64,000 bases of DNA from Novosphingobium pentaromativorans US6-1 (GTDB lineage Bacteria; Pseudomonadota; Alphaproteobacteria; Sphingomonadales; Sphingomonadaceae): positions 248,001 to 312,000 of the forward strand of contig NZ_CP009293.1 in assembly GCF_000767465.1 (NCBI RefSeq), written 5' to 3'. Both the position numbers and the translations under genes were made by a program. Below the pieces are notes generated by a model, which did no database searches, was not told the origin of the DNA, and worked only from the letters and a program-made list of their open reading frames with translations. This document shows positions 1 through 8,544 of this stretch, one piece after another. Each line of letters starts with the position of its first letter. The stretch's first letter is position 1.

Positions 1-2444
1 TCGTTGGCGGTCCAGCGGATGCGGTCGCCTTCACGCAGTTGCAGATCCTTTTTCTGGGAGAGCTGCAGCCGGTCGCGCTGTTCCGTCGGCGACAGCTTCT
101 GGGGATCGAACCGAATCCTCCTGCGCCCGTCGGCTAGCTCCACCTTCCCATTCGCATGAACTTTCAGGACGTCGTAGCGCCCTGCCCTGATGCCGACGTC
201 CTGCGCACCGCCACGACCGACCTCCAGTGTCTGGCCCTGCCGATAGGTCGAAGCATAGCGCAGCTCCTCGCGGGTCGTGTTGACTCGCTCGTAGACGGTG
301 AGATGGATCGCCTCGCCCTTGACGCTGCCCTCGGCAATCAATCCGTCCTGGATGCGCTGGTTGATGATAGCCCGGGCATCGCGGCCCGAAGCAAAGACGG
401 CAGTCGCCTCGCGCTCTTGCGGGTCAAGCCCAAGCCACATGTCGGCGGCGGCGGCGGCTGGCTCGGCCGCCTCGACCACTCGATCCCCCAGCACCTTCAT
501 CGCCGCACCGGCCTTGCCGATATTGGCGAGCGCGGCGACCGTGCGCAGCTGGTCGGTGCGCTGACGGATATTCTGGTCCATGCGGGCCGTGGTGCCGCCG
601 CCCGCCTGGATCATGGCGAAGGCCTTGCCGGCATCGATCGAGGAAAGCTGCTGGCGATCACCGACCAGCACAAGCTTGTCAACGCCCAGGGCCGCGGTGA
701 TCAGGTGGAGCTTGAGCATGTCGTTGCTCGAGACCATCGACGTCTCGTCGACCAGCAACATGGTGCCGGCGAGCTTCTCGCGCGCTGCCTCGTAGCGAGG
801 TGTGTCCCGTTCGCTGATGAAGCGCTCGTTCGCGAGCACGAACGACGCGATCGTTTGCGCCTTGATGCCGGCCCCTTCGGCGAGGTCGGCCACCATCTTG
901 TTCTGGAAGGCGAGGCCGGTGATCGTCTGCCCCTCCGCTTCCGCGACCCGCGCCACCGCCTGGAGCATCGTCGACTTGCCTGCACCCGCGACGCCCTGGA
1001 CAGAGAGCGAGCGGTCAGCGGAGGAGAGAATCATCGTCGCGGCGGCAAGCTGACCCGGATTGAGAGGCAGAGCCGCCGCATCCTGCAGGCGCTGCGGCGC
1101 ATCGGCCGCCGCCACGATCGGCTCGGCTTTCCCCTTGCCCTTATCAACAGCCTCGAGAATCTTTTCCTCGGTGCGCAGCGCTTCCTGCGTGGTCACCATA
1201 CGGCCGGTCCGGTCCGCGACGGTCGCGACGCCCGGAATGAGCTGGCGGTTCGCCACGAGCTGGTCGATCCGCTTCTCGATCATGTCGACGGTGACGCCCT
1301 TGAGACCGAGATCGAGGGCGGTCTTGCTCAGCAGGTTGACGGGCCAGGCAGCCTCACGTTCGGAAAGCATTCGCACCGCGGACGCGACCGCAAGCTGCGC
1401 GCGCGCTTCCCCCGGCGACTTGACCGCCCGGGCGAGCGCATTGTCCACCAGAGGGTCCTGGGGACGAAGCAGCGCTCCCAGCGTCTGGCGGGCGCCGTCG
1501 ACGGCATCGACGATGGCGCGGTAGCCGCGCTCCAAAGCGCTTTCGGGAGCCGCCAGCCCGGCACGGGCCTCGGCTGCTGCGCGCAAGTCCTTGCCGTCGA
1601 AGCCGTGGGCGGCAGCCTGATCGATCCAGCCCTGCTTGAGGGCCGCGCGGTCCTCGACATCGAGCTTGGGATCGCGCGACCGCTTGGTGATTTCGCGCAG
1701 GCCCTCGGGCGACTTGATGCCCAACTGCGTCGCGCGCTCGAGTATCTCCTCGCGGCGTTGACTGAATTCGCCGATCACACCCTTTGGCACGCCCGAGATT
1801 TCGAACGTGCCATGCTTGCCCTTGAGGTCCACCTGATAGCCGATCCGCTCGAGCCCAGCGCGCAGGAAGGCATGGTAGACCGAGCCGATGATGCTGTTGT
1901 GGCTCCAGAGCTTGTCGGCATGGAGCGCCTGCCATTTGCCGTCGGGCATGCGCGTGAGATTGGCGATCACCGCGTGGATATGCGCCTGGGGATCGAGCGC
2001 CCGGCTGGTGTCATGCTGGAACAACGCATAGACGAGATTGCCGGTCTGGACCGGCACCTTGCGGCCTTCGATATCGCGCCGCCCCTCCGCGAGGTTTTTC
2101 TCCAGCCAGGCCATGGTCTGCTTGACGGCCGCCATGTTGGCCTCGAGCACACGCTTGTCGCCGGCGACATAGGCCATGATCGACGCCGACTTCGGCATCG
2201 AAAATGTGAGGTCGTAGCCCGCGCGCCGGTTCTCGACCTGGGCGACCGCTTCGCCGCTTGGAAGGATGCCGTTGAGGACGCCTTCGAACGCGTCCTTGGA
2301 GACCTCGCCGGCGAGTCCGATTGCCTCGGCGCCCTCCCCTCCCCAGGCGCTGATTTCGGACGATCCCTCAACCGTATAATAGTCGTCCTTCGCGAAATAG
2401 TTCGCGGCACCGGAAGCGGAGCGGACGCCGGCTACCGAGAGCAT
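1..2444 (-). CDS. traA: MobF-type conjugative relaxase/helicase TraA (partial, continues past the left edge)
   Basis: Reading the minus strand from the ATG at 2444 gives an open frame to base 1, so the C-terminus lies outside the window (about 814 residues seen). The N-terminus (MLSVAGVRSASGAANYF) carries the TrwC-type start, and a three-histidine metal site is visible near 1975-2020 (FQHDTSRALDPQAHIHAVI). A RecD-like helicase follows, with Walker A GVAGAGKST near 970-1000 and Walker B LLVDETSM near 745-760. MobF relaxases nick oriT, stay bound to the 5' end and unwind the transferred strand. The start overlaps the coupling-protein stop by one base (TGATG), so the two are translationally coupled. 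Confidence 0.93.
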   Translation of the reverse strand, partial: MLSVAGVRSASGAANYFAKDDYYTVEGSSEISAWGGEGAEAIGLAGEVSKDAFEGVLNGILPSGEAVAQVENRRAGYDLTFSMPKSASIMAYVAGDKRVLEANMAAVKQTMAWLEKNLAEGRRDIEGRKVPVQTGNLVYALFQHDTSRALDPQAHIHAVIANLTRMPDGKWQALHADKLWSHNSIIGSVYHAFLRAGLERIGYQVDLKGKHGTFEISGVPKGVIGEFSQRREEILERATQLGIKSPEGLREITKRSRDPKLDVEDRAALKQGWIDQAAAHGFDGKDLRAAAEARAGLAAPESALERGYRAIVDAVDGARQTLGALLRPQDPLVDNALARAVKSPGEARAQLAVASAVRMLSEREAAWPVNLLSKTALDLGLKGVTVDMIEKRIDQLVANRQLIPGVATVADRTGRMVTTQEALRTEEKILEAVDKGKGKAEPIVAAADAPQRLQDAAALPLNPGQLAAATMILSSADRSLSVQGVAGAGKSTMLQAVARVAEAEGQTITGLAFQNKMVADLAEGAGIKAQTIASFVLANERFISERDTPRYEAAREKLAGTMLLVDETSMVSSNDMLKLHLITAALGVDKLVLVGDRQQLSSIDAGKAFAMIQAGGGTTARMDQNIRQRTDQLRTVAALANIGKAGAAMKVLGDRVVEAAEPAAAAADMWLGLDPQEREATAVFASGRDARAIINQRIQDGLIAEGSVKGEAIHLTVYERVNTTREELRYASTYRQGQTLEVGRGGAQDVGIRAGRYDVLKVHANGKVELADGRRRIRFDPQKLSPTEQRDRLQLSQKKDLQLREGDRIRWTAN

Positions 2445-4750
2445 CAGATACCCATATCCATGCCGTCATCGTCGCGGCCGCTGGCGAAAGCCTGGCGCAA
2501 CTCGACAAGGGTCTGGTCCTCGACTTGCGGGCTCGTCTCGCCATGCCGGTGACCGTCGCGGCGATCGTCCCGCTCGCGCGCGGAGACCGGTTGCTCCTCG
2601 CCGCCGGCGCGCGCTGCCTGCGCCTTGTCTGCGGCATGGGTACCAGGCGTCGCCTGTTCGTCCCGATCGTCGCCGCGCTGGCCTGCGCGCCGGGCAGCAT
2701 CGTCGTCCTCCTCGACCTCGGCCGAGAGGATGCTCGCGGCGAGGTCGCGGGCGAGATTGGTGGTCTCGGCCACCTCCTCCACCACCTGCAGCGAGCCGTC
2801 GCGCCCGCCGGCCTCCCCTGCCTCTTCCCCCTCGAACGCTTCCTCTCCGCGCTTTGACCGCACCGGCCCGACATCGGGCCGTTGGACGAAGCCCTGGGCG
2901 ACTTGAGGATAGTCCTTCCATTCGAGCAGAATCCGCGCTGCGGGAAAGCCATCGGGGAACTTCACGAAGCCGTGCATCGAGGGCAAATTGGTGATGTCGT
3001 CGGCGATGACGAGTGGCTCGACCTGCTTGCGCGGGGTCAGCGTCGAGGCATCGCGGGTGTTGTTGTAGCCATAGCTGTAGGCTTCATCCATCTGGCGGAC
3101 CTCGCGGTTGCCGATATAGCGCGCGCACTGCTCGGCGGTGTCGAGATCGGCGGTCGCAAGGATGAGCTTGGAGCGCGCGAGTGAGGCCAGATTGCGAGCC
3201 CCCTGCTCGCCATAGACGTCGACCAGCTTCTCGAAGCTGTGGATGCCGAGGATCATCGCGCCACCGAATGCGCGCGCGGTCTGAAGACCGTTCTCGATCG
3301 CCGGCAGACGATGGAGCGCGCCAAGTTCGTCAAACATGAACCAGGTGCGCAAGCTGCGCGTGCGCGGCAGCGTCATCAGGCGGTTGATGGCAAGGTCCAT
3401 CCAGAGCGTCAGCAGCGCCCGGTTCATCGGCAGATCGACATAGTTCGACGTCACGAACAGGATCGAGCCGGGCTTCTTATCGCGGGTAATCCAGTTACGG
3501 ATGGAGAAGGGCTCGCCCTCGTCCGGCAGGAAGCGCAGGACTTGCGCATTCGTATTGAAGACGGCGCGAATCGATTCCGCCATACGGGCCGCTTCCGGGG
3601 CCGTCAGCGGGTCGGCGATGGTGTTGGCGAGGAAGCGGTGAACACGCTTCAGGTCCGCCGTCATCAGGTTCTCGGAGAGTGCGAGATTGCTGGTCTGGCC
3701 GCGCTCTATCAAGCGGATGCACATCTCGATGAACAGCGTGCGCGCGGCGAGCGCCCAGAAGGGTTCGGAGGAACCGCCGTCCGAGGGGATGAGCGCCGCA
3801 GCGGCGGCGGTAAACTCGCTGTGCGTGCGGCAGTCGTTGAAGATCGACCAGGCCGGGCAGCGCGCGTCCATTGGATTGAGAATCGTGTCGCGGGATGGAT
3901 CGTAGAAGGCTTCGACATAGGCGCCGGTGAGATCGAAGATGACGGCCGTATCCTGGCGCTCGCGCATTTGACGAACGAGGCTCCTGAGCTCGGTCGTCTT
4001 GCCCGAGCCGGTGGTGCCGATGAGCATGGCATGCGACTGCTCGGTGCGGTGCGGGAAAGGGATTCCGGCGAGCGTGTAGGGATGATGGACGCCGGCTTCC
4101 TTGCGCGCACGGAACGGTAGCGCCAGAACCTGGCGCGGGGACATGCCCGGGAAGAGGTCGGCGGCATCCTCTTCGAACTTGATACGGTTGTGCTCGTTGA
4201 TCTCCGCGAGCAGGACGGTGCGGTCGACCAGCATGGCACCGCGTTCGTGGCGTTCCTGAAGGATCGAACGACCCCGTCGATGCGAGATATCGACGAACCA
4301 GATGGCCGCCGGAATGGTGATGAAGACCGAGATCAGGAAGGCGCCGATGAGGCCGCGCATGGCAACCCCCCAAGCCGTGATGACCTCGGGGATATAGGGC
4401 ACCGCTTTCATCACGGTGCGCATGATCTCGCCGTTGGGAAGCGTGACGTTGACGCGCTTGCCCGGATTGAGATCGATCCAGTTCCAGAGCGTCGCGTAGA
4501 TCTTCATGCAGACAAGCTGGAAGCCATGCTCGTCGAGCTTGATCGACATGATGATGAACCAGGCGGCGAGGAAGGCGAAGAACCACAGAATGAAGGGGAG
4601 CCTCGCGCCTGAGAACCACATCAGCATCTCGTGGGTGAGAAGCTGGCTGCCGCGGGTAAAATTACCGGCATTGCGCTGCACGCGGCCACGCGCGGATTGA
4701 TGGGTGAGCGGGACGGGACGCCCGTCCGTGCGGATGTCCTCACGCGCCAT
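2444..4750 (-). CDS. traD: Type IV coupling protein TraD (VirD4/TrwB family)
   Basis: 768 residues. Hydrophobic segments near residues 50-70 and 120-145 form the membrane anchor. A P-loop (LIGTTGSGKTTELRSLV) and a Walker B region (TWFMFDELGALHRLP) mark the hexameric ATPase that brings the relaxase-DNA complex to the secretion channel at the inner membrane. The last ~130 residues are acidic then polar (EVEEDDDAARRAGQ), probably a disordered partner-binding tail. It sits between the ribbon-helix-helix gene (11-bp overlap) and the relaxase (1-bp overlap), forming one mobilisation operon. No other type IV secretion genes are seen in the window. Confidence 0.93.
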   Translation of the reverse strand: MAREDIRTDGRPVPLTHQSARGRVQRNAGNFTRGSQLLTHEMLMWFSGARLPFILWFFAFLAAWFIIMSIKLDEHGFQLVCMKIYATLWNWIDLNPGKRVNVTLPNGEIMRTVMKAVPYIPEVITAWGVAMRGLIGAFLISVFITIPAAIWFVDISHRRGRSILQERHERGAMLVDRTVLLAEINEHNRIKFEEDAADLFPGMSPRQVLALPFRARKEAGVHHPYTLAGIPFPHRTEQSHAMLIGTTGSGKTTELRSLVRQMRERQDTAVIFDLTGAYVEAFYDPSRDTILNPMDARCPAWSIFNDCRTHSEFTAAAAALIPSDGGSSEPFWALAARTLFIEMCIRLIERGQTSNLALSENLMTADLKRVHRFLANTIADPLTAPEAARMAESIRAVFNTNAQVLRFLPDEGEPFSIRNWITRDKKPGSILFVTSNYVDLPMNRALLTLWMDLAINRLMTLPRTRSLRTWFMFDELGALHRLPAIENGLQTARAFGGAMILGIHSFEKLVDVYGEQGARNLASLARSKLILATADLDTAEQCARYIGNREVRQMDEAYSYGYNNTRDASTLTPRKQVEPLVIADDITNLPSMHGFVKFPDGFPAARILLEWKDYPQVAQGFVQRPDVGPVRSKRGEEAFEGEEAGEAGGRDGSLQVVEEVAETTNLARDLAASILSAEVEEDDDAARRAGQRGDDRDEQATPGTHAADKAQAARAGGEEQPVSARERDDRRDGHRHGETSPQVEDQTLVELRQAFASGRDDDGMDMGI

Positions 4751-5030
4751 GATATTGCTCCAATCGCTTGTCGGTTTCCGCGATGATGCGATCGCGATAT
4801 TCGGGGAATTGTTCGCGGATGATGATGTCGAGGGCGAGCTGCTGGAACTCGCTGATACGGGCGATCCGGCGATGGCTGGAGCTCAGCAGCTGGCCCGATC
4901 CCAGGAAGGCATCGACAGCCGCGCGCAGCAGGTCGGACGGCGTGCATCCGCGTTCCGCGGCGAGCGCGACGAGGCGATCATATTTGCCGCGGTCGAGGCG
5001 GACCGTGCAGTGCTTGTAGGGGATGGTCAA
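4740..5030 (-). CDS. Ribbon-helix-helix relaxosome/regulatory protein
   Basis: 96 residues. The N-terminus (HCTVRLDRGKYDRLVALA) has the beta-strand then helix pattern of CopG/Arc-like DNA-binding proteins, and the C-terminal half is helical (EFQQLALDIIIREQFPEYRD). It is the first gene of the coupling protein-relaxase operon and overlaps traD by 11 bp. By position it is a candidate oriT-binding accessory protein or operon autoregulator; inverted repeats lie immediately upstream of its start. The DNA-binding role is inferred from the pattern, not from a recognised named family. Confidence 0.75.
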   Translation of the reverse strand: MTIPYKHCTVRLDRGKYDRLVALAAERGCTPSDLLRAAVDAFLGSGQLLSSSHRRIARISEFQQLALDIIIREQFPEYRDRIIAETDKRLEQYHGA

Positions 5031-5108
5031 ACCGAGCCTCCTAGCAGGGAGGCTGGTGGGGTCTCAGAAACCGGCTCGGTATATAGCGCAATCGCTTCGG
5101 TGGAGCAA
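5031..5108 (-). promoter_or_regulatory. Nested inverted repeats and a possible promoter upstream of the relaxase operon
   Basis: ACCGAGCC at 5031-5038 is repeated inverted at 5073-5080, and inside it AGCCTCC (5035-5041) pairs with GGAGGCT (5048-5054). On the minus strand TTGCTC (5103-5108) and TATATA (5080-5085) are 17 bp apart, a weak sigma70-like pair whose -10 box touches the outer repeat. This suggests autoregulation by the ribbon-helix-helix protein that starts at 5030. The repeats are seen directly; the promoter and operator roles are inferred. Confidence 0.4.
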
Positions 5109-5510
5109 GGAAATCGGCTTAGCGGCAAGCAGCGTGTGCTCTCGTAACACGCTGAAACGGCGGATTATCGTGGGTTTCGTGAGAGGCTAAGTCCTGTCCC
5201 ACAGCGGCCCACAGACCAATATAGCCATAACCCATTGAAATTATTTCAGAACCCATGCACCAAAGGTGCGTTCGGTGTGCTTCTCTGCAACAGGGCTGAG
5301 ATCAGACCCTCGGAGCGTCCAGGACGCTTTCGGAATGGTTGGGAAAGTGCCTCCGGCGGGGCACCTGGCCGGCCTATGGTCGGAATGACGGGCCGGATGG
5401 CGGCTGACGAACGGCGCGATCGCGGATGCGGATCGGTGCTTCCGGGAGTGGCCACGAGCGGTTATGGTGAGGCGTTCATAGCCCGATCAGCGTGAACCGA
5501 GAGGGCCATC
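5109..5510. other. Non-coding gap between divergent mobilisation genes; candidate oriT region
   Basis: About 400 bases without a convincing gene. It separates the minus-strand relaxase operon from a plus-strand small TraD-like gene, the arrangement in which the transfer origin lies in Ti/Rhizobium-type traA-traCD systems. No nic site could be identified by eye. Confidence 0.3.
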
Positions 5511-5729
5511 ATGGCACGCACGTTGGAACAGGAAAGAGCAGCGATTGAAGAGGAAGGCCGCAAACTTCAGGAGCGGCGGCAACGACTGGAAGAGAAGGAA
5601 CGTGAGGCCGCAATCCAGGCGGTTGAAAAGACAGGTCTGCTCAAACTCGACGGCAAGCGATTGGGTGGGCTCGTTGCCCGTATCCGGACGCTTGGAATCG
5701 AGGAAGTGGAAAAGCGTCTGAAAGCGTGA
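5511..5729 (+). CDS. Small conjugal transfer protein, Agrobacterium TraD-like (~70 aa)
   Basis: 72 residues. The first half is a charged coiled coil (RAAIEEEGRKLQERRQRLEE) and the second half (EKTGLLKLDGKRLGGLVARI) matches the small TraD proteins found beside oriT in Rhizobiales and Sphingomonadales elements. These are distinct from the large coupling protein also called TraD. A purine-rich site (GAGAGGG) precedes the ATG. It diverges from the relaxase operon, which supports a relaxosome accessory role. Confidence 0.75.
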   Translation: MARTLEQERAAIEEEGRKLQERRQRLEEKEREAAIQAVEKTGLLKLDGKRLGGLVARIRTLGIEEVEKRLKA

Positions 5730-5759
5730 CCAGCCTCCGCCGCGGCCCCTTGTCGCGGC

Positions 5760-5794
5760 ACGGGCATGAGGGGCTCGATGCCCCTCATGCCCGT
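5760..5794 (+). terminator. Strong hairpin after the small TraD-like gene
   Basis: A perfect 15-bp stem (ACGGGCATGAGGGGC, 5760-5774, with its complement at 5780-5794) and a 5-base loop lie 30 bases after the stop. There is no clean T-run after it, so termination is likely but not certain. Confidence 0.5.
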
Positions 5795-5807
5795 AACATC
5801 GCCGCAC

Positions 5808-5843
5808 AAAAAAAAGGGGAGAGGCGCCTGCGCGCCCCTCCCC
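5808..5843 (-). terminator. Rho-independent terminator of the 74-aa minus-strand gene
   Basis: On the minus strand a 12-bp stem with one mismatch (GGGGAGGGGCGC against GCGCCTCTCCCC) is followed by eight T residues (A-run at 5808-5815). It lies 7 bases past the stop of the gene ending at 5851. Confidence 0.8.
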
Positions 5844-5850
5844 GTCTGGC

Positions 5851-6075
5851 TCAGAATTCATCGATAAGCCCGCCCGGCACGCTGTGGACGATCCGGTCGA
5901 TGATTGTCATCGGCAGCGCTCCATAATCGCCCTCGTCGATGGTGATGTATCCGGCCTCCTCGTCCGCCACGACATGCTGGTCGAAGTAGCTGTGAAGCGC
6001 GCGACGTTCGGCATTCGTGATGGCTGCGAAGAAGGCGGCATTTTCGGCGGCGGCGCTGGTCGAGATCATCTGCAT
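5851..6075 (-). CDS. Small hypothetical protein (74 aa)
   Basis: A Shine-Dalgarno site (CAGGAG) lies about 7 bases before the ATG, and a strong terminator follows. The sequence begins MQMISTSAAAENAAFFAAI and has an acidic middle (VADEEAGYITIDEGDYGALP). No family recognised. It belongs to a run of single small genes, each with its own leader, between the mobilisation genes and SSB. Confidence 0.6.
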   Translation of the reverse strand: MQMISTSAAAENAAFFAAITNAERRALHSYFDQHVVADEEAGYITIDEGDYGALPMTIIDRIVHSVPGGLIDEF

Positions 6076-6161
6076 GATAGGCTCCTGTCTGTCTTGAATG
6101 ACAGGAGCTGCGCGTCGGGCGGCCGAGGCCGGGTCAAGGATCGCGAAGCGACCGCGAAGCG

Positions 6162-6250
6162 GCGGTGGGGGTCACGATTTTCTTCGGCGGCGACTGACGC
6201 CGAAGGAGAAGCGCCATGGTCGATCCGCCGAAGAAAATGGTGGGGCCCCG
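6162..6250. repeat. Palindromic intergenic element, copy 1 of 4
   Basis: The left arm contains GGGGGTCACGATTTTCTTCG and the right arm CGAAGAAAATGGTGGGGCC, giving an imperfect long inverted repeat 87 bp upstream of the 74-aa gene. It is related to elements at 7047-7110, 9687-9752 and 12017-12106. Confidence 0.6.
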
Positions 6251-6399
6251 CCGTCCTTGAGGCGGTCTCGGGCGTCCGACACAATGGGAAGACTGTGAGA
6301 GATGTTTCCTCTCGTCGGGAGACCACGGCAAGGCGTAGCGGCGTGCGGACCGACGGGTCCGCGCGGCACGCGAGCGAGCCGGGACTTGATGCCAGCGGT

Positions 6400-6433
6400 A
6401 AAAGAAATGGGACCGAGCGCGAGGCCCGGTCCC
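6400..6433 (-). terminator. Terminator after the zinc-ribbon gene
   Basis: On the minus strand GGGACCGGG and CTCGGTCCC (6409-6417 and 6425-6433) form a hairpin followed by a T-rich stretch (ATTTCTTTTA). It lies just past the stop at 6442. Confidence 0.6.
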
Positions 6434-6441
6434 GGATGGCG

Positions 6442-6933
6442 TCAGGGATGACGACCGCAGTGGCAATAGGTCTCGTCGATGCCGCTGATCGAGCAGAGGC
6501 CCGGACCGAAGCCGGCCGCCATGACCTCGGGATCGTCGATATAGCCAAGCTCGGTGGCGATCGCGATTGCCTGTGACCGGAGCGCCGGATCGAGCTTGTC
6601 GATGGTCGGCTCCAGCGCCTCCGTGAACCAGCGCTCATACATCTCGTAGCTGCCGCCGGTGGTCTGGCGCATCATGTCTTTCGAGATGCGATCCACCTCC
6701 TCGCGAAACTGCGCCAGAGCATCCGTTTGTGCGGGTTCTGACAGCGGCGCTTCCTGTGGAGAGTCCGGCTGTGATGGACGCTGTTCGGCTGCGACCTGGT
6801 ATGTCCTGCCGCAGTTCGAACAGCGGGCGCATTCATCGACCTCGTCATATTGCTCGGGATCGTAGAGCGTCGCGCAGTACGGGCACATCGGAGCGTTGAA
6901 CAGCGCCCGGAGATCGTCGGAAAGTTTGTCCAT
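6442..6933 (-). CDS. Hypothetical protein with an N-terminal zinc ribbon
   Basis: 163 residues from the ATG at 6933, chosen because GATGGAGG lies 6-7 bases before it; an upstream in-frame ATG would add 20 unlikely residues. CPYC and CSNC pairs (about residues 18-21 and 36-39) form a probable treble-clef or zinc ribbon. The C-terminus has further Cys/His (DETYCHCGRHP). The middle is helical (FREEVDRISKDMMRQT). Function unknown; a nucleic-acid or protein-binding adaptor is possible. Confidence 0.65.
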   Translation of the reverse strand: MDKLSDDLRALFNAPMCPYCATLYDPEQYDEVDECARCSNCGRTYQVAAEQRPSQPDSPQEAPLSEPAQTDALAQFREEVDRISKDMMRQTTGGSYEMYERWFTEALEPTIDKLDPALRSQAIAIATELGYIDDPEVMAAGFGPGLCSISGIDETYCHCGRHP

Positions 6934-7046
6934 AAGAGCCTCCATCAGGATGATGCCGTGCTCCCCATCTTTCATCGATGAGGATGGGCTCATCGGGACG
7001 CGGTGTTGAGGCGGTCAGGGACGGCTTGGCCGCCGCGAAGCGGGCA

Positions 7047-7110
7047 GCGGGGGAACCGATTTTGTTGCCGGGTAGCGGAGCGAAGCGGCGGCAAAATTGG
7101 GGGGACCGCT
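7047..7110. repeat. Palindromic intergenic element, copy 2 of 4
   Basis: GCGGGGGAACCGATTTT (7047-7063) faces AAAATTGGGGGGACCGCT (7093-7110). It lies 113 bp upstream of the zinc-ribbon gene. The arms are nearly the same as those of copy 3. Confidence 0.65.
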
Positions 7111-7358
7111 GGTCCTTGACGGGCGAGAAACACCCAGCGTCATGCTTTGGCGATGAAGCTTCGTCTGATGCCGAGATGTGAGAGCGCGCGTGCTTTGTTC
7201 TCCTGCCCCACGAGGGTGTTCGGGGTCAACGGCAAAGCACCTTGGTCGAACGTCCGCGAGGTCAAAGTAGCAGGGATATCGGACTTCCCAGTCGAAGGCT
7301 TCTTGGTGGGAATCGTGGTCTGTGATAGGGGCCGGGCCGCGCTGCGAAAACGGTGGTG

Positions 7359-7488
7359 CCGGGGCTCGAAAACCCTGTCGAAGGCGGTACTCGGTGTGAG
7401 CTTCACGCCGGGGTGCCTGCGCATATGTCCAGGTACCCGGGTACTAAAAGCGTAGGCGCACTGTTTCGACTGTGTTTTCGAGCCCCGG
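7359..7488. repeat. Perfect 15-bp inverted repeat around a 100-bp loop
   Basis: CCGGGGCTCGAAAAC at 7359-7373 is repeated exactly inverted at 7474-7488, followed by a second hairpin (CCCGCGC/GCGCGGG, about 7491-7509). The enclosed DNA has no convincing gene. It lies in a roughly 580-bp stretch without a gene, upstream of the small plus-strand gene at 7578. It could be a protein-binding site, an attachment-site remnant or a structured transcript. Confidence 0.55.
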
Positions 7489-7577
7489 CTCCCGCGCCCA
7501 GTGCGCGGGAGTTTCCGGGGTTTCATATGGTCCCCGTCCCGATGGCCCACGGCTTTTTGACGTATGTCGGAGGGGAT

Positions 7578-7769
7578 ATGATCGAGCGGATCGAAGACTT
7601 ATCGAAGGCTGATCAGACCACGAGGCGAGCGCTCGCTATCGTCCTGATGCGGGAGGTGCTTCCGCTACTCGATATGTTGGGGGAGAATATCGCGGCCGGG
7701 CATCTCCAGCTGGCGATCGACACCGTCATGCGGGATGGCGAAAGCGTGCACACGGAAGGATCATGCTAG
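7578..7769 (+). CDS. Small hypothetical protein (63 aa)
   Basis: The start was placed at the ATG at 7578 because GGAGGGG lies 4 bases upstream; the frame stays open further upstream but looks non-coding. The product is helical (MIERIEDLSKADQTTRRAL then VLMREVLPLLDMLGENIAAG) and ends in a single Cys. It converges on a minus-strand gene whose stop is at 7784. No family recognised. Confidence 0.5.
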   Translation: MIERIEDLSKADQTTRRALAIVLMREVLPLLDMLGENIAAGHLQLAIDTVMRDGESVHTEGSC

Positions 7770-7783
7770 GCTGACGATGCCTG

Positions 7784-8350
7784 TCAGGCCCAGGCCAGCC
7801 GTGCACCTTCGCCGTCGTTGACGCTTGCGAGGAGACGCTCGATCCGGGGAAGATAGTGATCAACGCCTCGTGCCACCGCGCGGACCGAGGTTTCAGGGTC
7901 GGCAAGCCGGTTGCGGAGTTGGTCGAGAGGGATTTCACCGACGCTATCCACGCCGATATCGAGCGCTTCGAGAAGAGCATAGGCGTTTCCGTAAGCGAGA
8001 TCGAGTTCGAGCCCGCAATCGGATGTAAGCGCGACTCTGATCGTTATTTCGCCCGCGCTCGAACTGTGATGGACGGCGATCCGGCGTCCCCGAAACTGGG
8101 CCTCTTCGACGACGCTGATCACAGCCGGATCATGATCGAACTGCGCTGTCACGGCCGCAAGCGCCAGTGGACAGATGCGTGCCTCGAAGCTGTCCCCGAG
8201 ATATTCGTCGGGTTCGATCAGGGCGATGCCGATCCGTTCTCCCTCGGTGCGTAGATAGCGCCGGAAGGAGGCGAGCTGACGCGCGGTGATGACCGCGTGC
8301 GGATCGGTCGTGTCGTCGGCGGGAACAGTGATGCGGAAGAGGACGGACAT
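7784..8350 (-). CDS. Hypothetical protein (188 aa)
   Basis: The start at 8350 is supported by AAGGAG nine bases upstream. The frame runs open well beyond this start but is implausible there. The sequence starts MSVLFRITVPADDTTDPHAV and reads like a two-domain alpha/beta protein; no catalytic motif is obvious. A purine-rich leader (plus-strand CCCCTCTTTTCTTTGG at 8386-8402) lies about 40 bases upstream. Function unknown. Confidence 0.65.
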   Translation of the reverse strand: MSVLFRITVPADDTTDPHAVITARQLASFRRYLRTEGERIGIALIEPDEYLGDSFEARICPLALAAVTAQFDHDPAVISVVEEAQFRGRRIAVHHSSSAGEITIRVALTSDCGLELDLAYGNAYALLEALDIGVDSVGEIPLDQLRNRLADPETSVRAVARGVDHYLPRIERLLASVNDGEGARLAWA

Positions 8351-8489
8351 GGCCTTTGACTCCTTGAGCAAACCGCATGGCTTCACCCCTCTTTTCTTTG
8401 GTCGGAGGGGTGCTGCTGAGCGTCTGTCCTGTCGGGCAGCGTCAAGGCGGTGCGCGGGGGTTCGATGCCCCCGCGCACCGCACCGCGCC

Positions 8490-8530
8490 AAGAAAGGGAA
8501 GAGAGGCCCCGGCGGATGCCGGAGCCTCTC
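8490..8530 (-). terminator. Terminator after the DUF2493 gene
   Basis: On the minus strand GAGAGGCTCCGGC and GCCGGGGCCTCTC (arms 8518-8530 and 8501-8513) form a 13-bp stem with one mismatch, followed by TTCCCTTTCTT. Confidence 0.65.
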
Positions 8531-8544
8531 GGAATGCACAGAGG

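Noticed and set aside
156..2552. 798-residue open frame on the plus strand
   Set aside because: It is the antisense shadow of the relaxase, which shows all catalytic motifs on the minus strand.
7359..7373. tRNA T-loop-like GGCTCGAAAACC
   Set aside because: No acceptor or anticodon stem could be built around it.
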